Positions 58,295 to 64,000 of a stretch of 64,000 bases of DNA are shown here, one piece after another. The translations under genes were made by a program, and so were the position numbers. Under the pieces are notes generated by a model. It did no database searches and had not been told where the DNA came from. It saw nothing but the letters and a program-made list of their open reading frames with translations. Within the stretch, counting starts at the first letter, position 1; each line of letters starts with the position of its first letter. The stretch is from Agathobacter sp. (GTDB lineage: Bacteria; Bacillota; Clostridia; Lachnospirales; Lachnospiraceae): contig JALEKN010000062.1 of the NCBI GenBank assembly GCA_022769125.1, forward strand, positions 1-64,000, given 5' to 3'.

Positions 58295-59431
58295 ATGAAA
58301 CAGGTAGTTATTTTTATAAAAAATGAAACAGTATTGTTTGTAGCGTGGACTTTGGCATTTATATCTGCAGTTTTTGTAAAACCATCCGGAGCGTACTTCG
58401 ACTACATTGATTTCCGGTCACTCGGAATTTTATGGAGCCTGATGGTGATCATGCAGGGGCTTAAGCAAAACGGCGTATTCTCATTTGTGGGAATGCGCCT
58501 GCTGGCGAAGACAAAGCGGGTGTGGCAGTTGGCGGCAGTGCTGATTTTTTTGTGCTTTTTCTGCAGCATGTTCATCACAAATGATGTTGCACTGATCACG
58601 TTTGTGCCATTTGCGGTCATGATGCTCCAGGCATGTAAAAAAGAAGGATTGATGATACCGGTGATTGTCCTGCAGACGGTTGCGGCGAATCTTGGAAGTA
58701 TGCTTACGCCGATCGGGAATCCACAGAATCTGTATTTGTTTGGAATATCCCAAATGAGTGTTGTGGAGTTTATATGCTGGATGCTGCCATATACGATTTT
58801 TTCCGGAATACTTCTTATGGGATGTATCTGCTTCCTGAAAGGAAAGTCGGATCCTGTTGTCCCGGCTATAAGTGAGCGCAATCTGTTGACAAATGAAAAT
58901 GGAAGAGTAAGAAAGGCTTGTGTGTACATGGGTCTTTTTGTGCTTTCGCTTTTGGTGGTAGGGCGTGTGCTGGCATACGGATATATGGTGGTGATTGTCT
59001 TTGTGATTGTGTTTATCATGGAGAAAGAGACGATTTTTCACGTGGATTACAGCCTGCTTCTTACGTTTGTTGGTTTTTTTATTTTCACCGGGAATATGGG
59101 AAAGATACCGGCAGTCAGCAGCCTTTTGCAGCAGATGATACAGGGAAGGGAAGTGTTCCTTGGTGTGCTCATCAGTCAGTGTATCAGCAATGTTCCGGCA
59201 ACTCTTTTACTGGCCGGATTTACAGAGGAGTATAAGAACCTGCTGCTCGGAGTCAACATTGGAGGCCTGGGGACACTGATTGCATCCATGGCGAGCCTGA
59301 TTTCATATAAAATATTTGCAAATACCTGTAGTAAAGAAAAAGGGCGTTATTTTATGCATTTTACAGTGGTAAATGTTTTATTCCTGATTGCCCTTCTGCT
59401 GCTCTATGCTGTCTGTAAAACAGAAAATTAA
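58295..59431 (+). CDS. SLC13/ArsB-like anion permease
   Basis: FITNDVALITFVPFAVMML; NLGSMLTPIGNPQNLYLF. Confidence 0.85.
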   Translation: MKQVVIFIKNETVLFVAWTLAFISAVFVKPSGAYFDYIDFRSLGILWSLMVIMQGLKQNGVFSFVGMRLLAKTKRVWQLAAVLIFLCFFCSMFITNDVALITFVPFAVMMLQACKKEGLMIPVIVLQTVAANLGSMLTPIGNPQNLYLFGISQMSVVEFICWMLPYTIFSGILLMGCICFLKGKSDPVVPAISERNLLTNENGRVRKACVYMGLFVLSLLVVGRVLAYGYMVVIVFVIVFIMEKETIFHVDYSLLLTFVGFFIFTGNMGKIPAVSSLLQQMIQGREVFLGVLISQCISNVPATLLLAGFTEEYKNLLLGVNIGGLGTLIASMASLISYKIFANTCSKEKGRYFMHFTVVNVLFLIALLLLYAVCKTEN

Positions 59432-59481
59432 AAAAAGAACACAGATTCACAGGAAGAAGACATCCGGAAAGGGAGAAAACG

Positions 59482-60468
59482 ATGCCGAAAGCACCGAAGC
59501 AAAAACAAAAACTGTTATATATTGCAAAATATCTGACGGAGCATACAGACGAGCATCACTGTGTGTCGGCTCCGAAGCTTATTGCATATCTGCAAGCAAA
59601 TGACATCAAGGCGGAGCGCAAGAGCATCTATGACGATATTGCAACGCTTTGTGATTTCGGATATGACATTGTCCGTCAGGAAGGACCGAAGGGGGGATAT
59701 TTTCTGGCGAGCCGTGATTTTGAACTGGCGGAGGTCAAGCTTCTTGTGGATCTGGTGCAGTCATCCAAATTTATTACGACCAAAAAGTCAAGGGAGCTGA
59801 TCAAAAAACTGGAACGTCAGGTCAGCAGGAATGATGCAACGGCACTGCAACGTCAGGTGGTCGTGGCAGACAGGAATAAGACCGCAAACGAAAATATTTA
59901 TTATAGTGTCGATGTTATCTATGAGGCGATTGCAAAGAATGTCCGTGTGCGTTATCAATATTTTGACTGGGATGTCAATAAGCAGATGAAGCTGCGCAAA
60001 GAGGGCACCTATTATGAGGTGAGCCCGTGGCTGCTCACATGGGATGATGAGAACTACTATCTTGTTGCGTATGATGAGACTGCTGGGATCATGAAGCACT
60101 ATCGTGTGGATAAGATGCTGCACATAGAACTTCTTGATAGTCAAAGACAGGGGGCAGAGGCATTTGCAGCAATGGATGTTGCTGCCTTTTCGAAGAAAAC
60201 CTTTGGAATGTTTGCGGGGCAGGAGAAAACCGTCCGGCTGCTCTGTGATAATACACTGACAGGCGTTGTGGTGGACCGCTTTGGACAGCAGGTAGCGCTT
60301 CGCTCTTATGACGAAGCGCATATTCTTGCCAGAGCGGATGTGCAGATAAGTCCACAGTTCTTCGGGTGGCTGGCAGGACTTGGAAATAAGATCCGTGTGG
60401 AGTCCCCGCAGGAGGTTGCCGATGAATATAAAGAATATCTAAGAAAGATTCTGGAGAGTTATCAATAA
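59482..60468 (+). CDS. WYL domain-containing transcriptional regulator
   Basis: ERKSIYDDIATLCDFGYDIV; VRYQYFDWD...VSPWLLTWDDENYYLVAYDE. Confidence 0.9.
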   Translation: MPKAPKQKQKLLYIAKYLTEHTDEHHCVSAPKLIAYLQANDIKAERKSIYDDIATLCDFGYDIVRQEGPKGGYFLASRDFELAEVKLLVDLVQSSKFITTKKSRELIKKLERQVSRNDATALQRQVVVADRNKTANENIYYSVDVIYEAIAKNVRVRYQYFDWDVNKQMKLRKEGTYYEVSPWLLTWDDENYYLVAYDETAGIMKHYRVDKMLHIELLDSQRQGAEAFAAMDVAAFSKKTFGMFAGQEKTVRLLCDNTLTGVVVDRFGQQVALRSYDEAHILARADVQISPQFFGWLAGLGNKIRVESPQEVADEYKEYLRKILESYQ

Positions 60469-60510
60469 TTACTATTTCTTTTTGCACAATTTGATTGTAG
60501 AATAGTTGTC

Positions 60511-60556
60511 GTGGGGACGTTCCTTTTGACACGCGGTGTGAAAGGCGGGCGTCCAC
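60511..60556. repeat. imperfect palindromic (REP-like) element
   Basis: GTGGGGACGTTCCTTTTGACACGCGGTGTGAAAGGCGGGCGTCCAC. Confidence 0.5.
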
Positions 60557-60586
60557 ATAAATACTTGCTAGGGGATATTAGAATTT

Positions 60587-61114
60587 ATGGGAAACAAGGC
60601 TGATAAACAAGACGAATATTGGGACATATATGACAGCAACAAGAAGAGAACCGGGCGTACCATGAAGCGCAACGACTGGATCTTAAAGGATGGAGAGTAC
60701 CATCTGTCTGTGCTTGGTGTGATCCGCAGAAGCGACGGCAGATTCCTGATCACACAGCGCGTCATGACGAAGTCGTGGGCACCGGGCTGGTGGGAAGTGT
60801 CCGGAGGCGGTGTCCAGGCGGGCGAGGAGTCCTTTGAGGCAGTCTGCCGTGAGGTAAAGGAAGAGACTGGACTTGATGTCACAAACGCAAAGGGCGGGCT
60901 TGTGTATACTTACCACAGAGAGAATCCGGGCGAGGGTGACAATTATTTTGTGGATGTATATCGGTTTGACATGGATTTTACGGAGGCGGATGTCAATATC
61001 CAGAAGGAGGAGGCGCTTTCCTTCCGTATCGCCACGCTCGATGAGATCAAAGAATTAGCCTCGCAGGGTATTTTCCTGCATTATGACAGTATTAAGCAGG
61101 TATTTGAGGATTAG
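60587..61114 (+). CDS. NUDIX hydrolase
   Basis: GGGVQAGEESFEAVCREVKEETGL Nudix box. Confidence 0.93.
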   Translation: MGNKADKQDEYWDIYDSNKKRTGRTMKRNDWILKDGEYHLSVLGVIRRSDGRFLITQRVMTKSWAPGWWEVSGGGVQAGEESFEAVCREVKEETGLDVTNAKGGLVYTYHRENPGEGDNYFVDVYRFDMDFTEADVNIQKEEALSFRIATLDEIKELASQGIFLHYDSIKQVFED

Positions 61115-61126
61115 GAGGAAGAAGCG

Positions 61127-61303
61127 ATGAATTTACCGAAAGATCCGGTTATGCTGCTTAGTGCAGTTAATATGCAGTTGCGGGATCATTATCCTTCATT
61201 GGATGAACTTGCAAAAGCATATATGATTGATGCACAGGAGATCGTTGAGAAGCTGGCTGCGATCAATTATGTGTATGATGAAAAGACAAATCAGTTTCGT
61301 TAA
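61127..61303 (+). CDS. DUF4250 domain-containing protein (58 aa, not in ORF track)
   Basis: MNLPKDPVMLLSAVNMQLRDHYPSLDELAKAYMIDAQEIVEKLAAINYVYDEKTNQFR; SD TAGGAGGAAG. Confidence 0.88.
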   Translation: MNLPKDPVMLLSAVNMQLRDHYPSLDELAKAYMIDAQEIVEKLAAINYVYDEKTNQFR

Positions 61304-61316
61304 TGGAGAGTAAGAC

Positions 61317-61781
61317 ATGGCAGAAGAAAAAGACTGGCTGGACGATGATAATCTGGATGAAGTATTTGATGAAGGTCCGGGTATCGACCAGAATGTATTC
61401 AATACTTTTTTTAAAGAAAATTACTGTGAGGTTGAGTATTCCAACGTGCGCAACGATTTTTTAGAGATTGCGGAGCGTGGCATGGAAGAATTATTTACGG
61501 ACAACACGGATTTTTCCAAGCTCACCCGCAAGAATTTTATTCTATATCTGCGCAGTGAGACATATTGTGAATTTGAGGCAGTCGTTGAGGAGGCGTTTGA
61601 TTCCATCAACCCGGAGATCGCGGATGCTGTCATGGATGTCAGCACCACGATGGAGAAGGAGGATGAGATCACGGAGGTGTACTGGGAGACCTGCCATAAG
61701 CTGTTAAACGATTTCCTTGGAATGCTCTACGAGGAGAAGCTCCGTGGGGACATTCCTTCTGACACGGGAAGCGCCCATTGA
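61317..61781 (+). CDS. hypothetical acidic protein
   Basis: Complete ORF 154 aa, no recognised family. Confidence 0.6.
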   Translation: MAEEKDWLDDDNLDEVFDEGPGIDQNVFNTFFKENYCEVEYSNVRNDFLEIAERGMEELFTDNTDFSKLTRKNFILYLRSETYCEFEAVVEEAFDSINPEIADAVMDVSTTMEKEDEITEVYWETCHKLLNDFLGMLYEEKLRGDIPSDTGSAH

Positions 61782-61809
61782 CACAAGGAGCGCCCATTGG
61801 CACGAGAAG
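61761..61809. repeat. 19-bp tandem repeat, about 2.6 copies
   Basis: GACACGGGAAGCGCCCATT / GACACAAGGAGCGCCCATT / GGCACGAGAAG at 61761, 61780, 61799. Confidence 0.85.
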
Positions 61810-61825
61810 AAAGGAGTCTTTATAT

Positions 61826-62002
61826 ATGCAGACAAATTGTGATTTTTGTGCATATAACGAATATGATGAGGAGGACGAGGCATATTATTGTTCCGTTAAT
61901 ATGGATGAGGATGATATGGTTCGTTTTATGCAGAGCAGCTATAAGAGCTGCCCATATTATAAATCAGGGGATGAGTATAAGGTGGTACGCCACCAGATGT
62001 AG
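61826..62002 (+). CDS. DUF6472-like small Cys-containing protein
   Basis: MQTNCDFCAYNEYDEEDEAYYCSVNMDEDDMVRFMQSSYKSCPYYKSGDEYKVVRHQM. Confidence 0.8.
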   Translation: MQTNCDFCAYNEYDEEDEAYYCSVNMDEDDMVRFMQSSYKSCPYYKSGDEYKVVRHQM

Positions 62003-62010
62003 GGGACAAT

Positions 62011-63390
62011 ATGAAACAATTAATACAAAAGAAGATGAATGAAGAGGCGATGTCGTTTTATCGCGCGCTCATTGCGATCGTCCTTCCAATCGCGATACAG
62101 AATTTTATCACATCCGCAGTCGGATCTGCGGATGTTTTGATGTTGGGCTATGTCGGACAATCGGAGCTTTCGGCGGTCTCTCTGGCGAACCAGTATCAGT
62201 TTATCCTATCGGGCTTTTTCTTCGGAATCAGCTCGGGAATTACCATAATGGGTTCCCAATATTGGGGGAAAAAGGATACAAGAGCCGTTCAGGCAATCAT
62301 GGGAATTGCATTAAAGATCAGCCTTGTTGTCTGCGCGGTCGTTGCACTTGCGGCGCTTTTATTCCCAAGACAGCTAATGCTCATATATACGAACGATATG
62401 GAATTGGTTGAGATCGGAGTCGGATATCTTCGAATCACGGCGGTTGCGTATTTGTTTTCCGGCATCTCGCAGGTATATTTAAGCACGCTGCGCGCAATGG
62501 AACGTGCGAAGCTGTCAACGATCATAAGCGGCACGGCACTTTTTATAAACATCGCATTGAACGCGACCTTTATCTTTGGACTGTTCGGCGCGCCGAAACT
62601 GGGAGTGATTGGTGTTGCAATGGCAACCTCGTTCTCGCGTATTGTGGAGGTGGCTCTCTGCCTGATCGATTACAGCCGTGGAAAATTTATGAAGCCGGAT
62701 CTTAAGGTCGTATTCGGACATCATAAGGAGCTGTTTCAGGATTATCTGAAATATTCCATTCCGGCGTTGTTAAACGATCTGTCGTGGACGGTGGCTTTTT
62801 CAAGTTATTCCATTATCATGGGACACCTGAACGCGGACGTGGTAGCAGCCAATTCGGTAGTTACGACCGTCCGTGACCTGTGTACGATCCTGTGCTATGG
62901 TCTGTCATCCGGTGGTTCTGTTGTGCTCGGTATTCAGATTGGCGAGGGGAAAATGGAAGAAACAAAGCGGAATGCTTCACGTCTTTGCAAAGTGACATTT
63001 CTATGTGGAATACTTACTGGTGTTATCGTAATTGCGATCCGTCCGCTGGTTTTCCTTTGCTTTACACTCACGGAGCGTGCATACGGCTATCTGAATTTTA
63101 TGATGTGGATCAGTGGATATTATGTCATTGGTCAGGTTATGAATACGGTGCTGATCGCTGGAGTATTCCGCGCGGGCGGAGATTCAAAGTTCGGTTTTAT
63201 CTGTGATACGATCACGATGTGGTGCATCAGCGTACCACTCGGATTTTTGAGCGCCTTCGTGCTCAAACTGCCGCCGATGGCAGTCTACTTTATCCTCTGT
63301 CTGGATGAGTTCTGGAAGATCCCGGTGGTGTACAAGCATTACAAGGGATATAAGTGGCTGAACAACATTACGAGGGAAAATGCAGCATAA
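62011..63390 (+). CDS. MATE family efflux transporter (second copy)
   Basis: IVLPIAIQNFITSAVGSADVLMLGYVGQSELSAVSLANQ. Confidence 0.94.
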   Translation: MKQLIQKKMNEEAMSFYRALIAIVLPIAIQNFITSAVGSADVLMLGYVGQSELSAVSLANQYQFILSGFFFGISSGITIMGSQYWGKKDTRAVQAIMGIALKISLVVCAVVALAALLFPRQLMLIYTNDMELVEIGVGYLRITAVAYLFSGISQVYLSTLRAMERAKLSTIISGTALFINIALNATFIFGLFGAPKLGVIGVAMATSFSRIVEVALCLIDYSRGKFMKPDLKVVFGHHKELFQDYLKYSIPALLNDLSWTVAFSSYSIIMGHLNADVVAANSVVTTVRDLCTILCYGLSSGGSVVLGIQIGEGKMEETKRNASRLCKVTFLCGILTGVIVIAIRPLVFLCFTLTERAYGYLNFMMWISGYYVIGQVMNTVLIAGVFRAGGDSKFGFICDTITMWCISVPLGFLSAFVLKLPPMAVYFILCLDEFWKIPVVYKHYKGYKWLNNITRENAA

Positions 63391-63408
63391 AGAGAGGAGC
63401 GGCATGTC

Positions 63409-63879
63409 ATGAAGCTTACAACATTATGTTATATCGAGACGGACGATAAGTATCTGATGCTCCATCGCGTGAAAAAGAAAAACGATCTGAACCATGATAA
63501 GTGGGTAGGAGTCGGCGGCAAGTTCGAGGGTGAGGAGACACCGGAGGAATGCCTGCTGCGCGAGGTCTGGGAGGAGACCGGGCTTACACTCACGAAGTAT
63601 CGCTTCCGTGGGATTGTCACATTCCTGTCGGATGAGTGGGAAGGCGAGTACATGCATCTGTACACCGCAACGGAATACACCGGCGAGCTGACTGACTGCA
63701 ATGAGGGGACGCTGGAATGGGTGCCAAAATCTGAAATCTATAAGCTTCCGATGTGGGAGGGCGACAAAGTGTTCTTTGACCTGCTGGATGAGGATGTGCC
63801 GTTCTTCTCCTTGAAACTCCGCTATGAGGGGGACAAGCTGGTGGAGACGGATGTGTGCCGGTACGGTATGGGAAAATAA
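63409..63879 (+). CDS. NUDIX hydrolase (8-oxo-dGTP diphosphatase-like)
   Basis: GVGGKFEGEETPEECLLREVWEETGLTL Nudix box. Confidence 0.93.
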   Translation: MKLTTLCYIETDDKYLMLHRVKKKNDLNHDKWVGVGGKFEGEETPEECLLREVWEETGLTLTKYRFRGIVTFLSDEWEGEYMHLYTATEYTGELTDCNEGTLEWVPKSEIYKLPMWEGDKVFFDLLDEDVPFFSLKLRYEGDKLVETDVCRYGMGK

Positions 63880-64000
63880 AATCTGCTGCACTATGAATAT
63901 GGGCTATGAAGTAATATTTGTTGGACTCTTTCAATACGGAAACGGCACTCAAACGGAATTTCGACGCTTACTTTAATCGGAGTGAATTGTGCCCCTCTTT

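Noticed and set aside
63930-64000. 5' boundary of another group II intron (GTGCCCCTCTTT at the window end)
   Set aside because: Only a few bases visible; does not clearly match the GTGYG consensus and cannot be tested without the next sequence.

Overview
This 64 kb window is a chromosomal segment of a low-to-mid GC Firmicute. Codon usage, family content and genes such as DUF4250 and DUF6472 suggest Lachnospiraceae; that taxonomy is inference. Content is mostly metabolic, transport and signalling genes, with no prophage, CRISPR array or recognisable defence island. The most notable items are: (1) an mgtE leader (20734-21039) with a consensus promoter, a 28-codon uORF with its own Shine-Dalgarno, a long hairpin nested inside the uORF, duplicated sequence blocks and an intrinsic terminator, i.e. 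a candidate attenuation system; (2) three promoters with identical Pho-box geometry (TTYACA-N5-TTTACA-N17-TTTACA-N9-TANNAT), in front of pstS, in front of a Na/Pi cotransporter, and in front of a small membrane protein plus a RelQ-like (p)ppGpp synthetase; (3) a two-component system / VTC polyphosphate polymerase / DUF4956 / Cthe_2159-like surface lipoprotein cluster in which the regulator promoter and the VTC promoter share an 11-bp-periodic operator; (4) a C-rich, anti-SD-containing candidate sRNA (about 41104-41194) followed by an unidentified structured intergenic element upstream of a MATE gene; (5) a leader terminator in front of a GlpA-like operon; (6) tandem hypB paralogs, one lacking the His of the conserved Cys-His metal motif. 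The left edge carries the 3' end (domains V/VI) of a group II intron. Everything was read by eye; no database or folding program was run.
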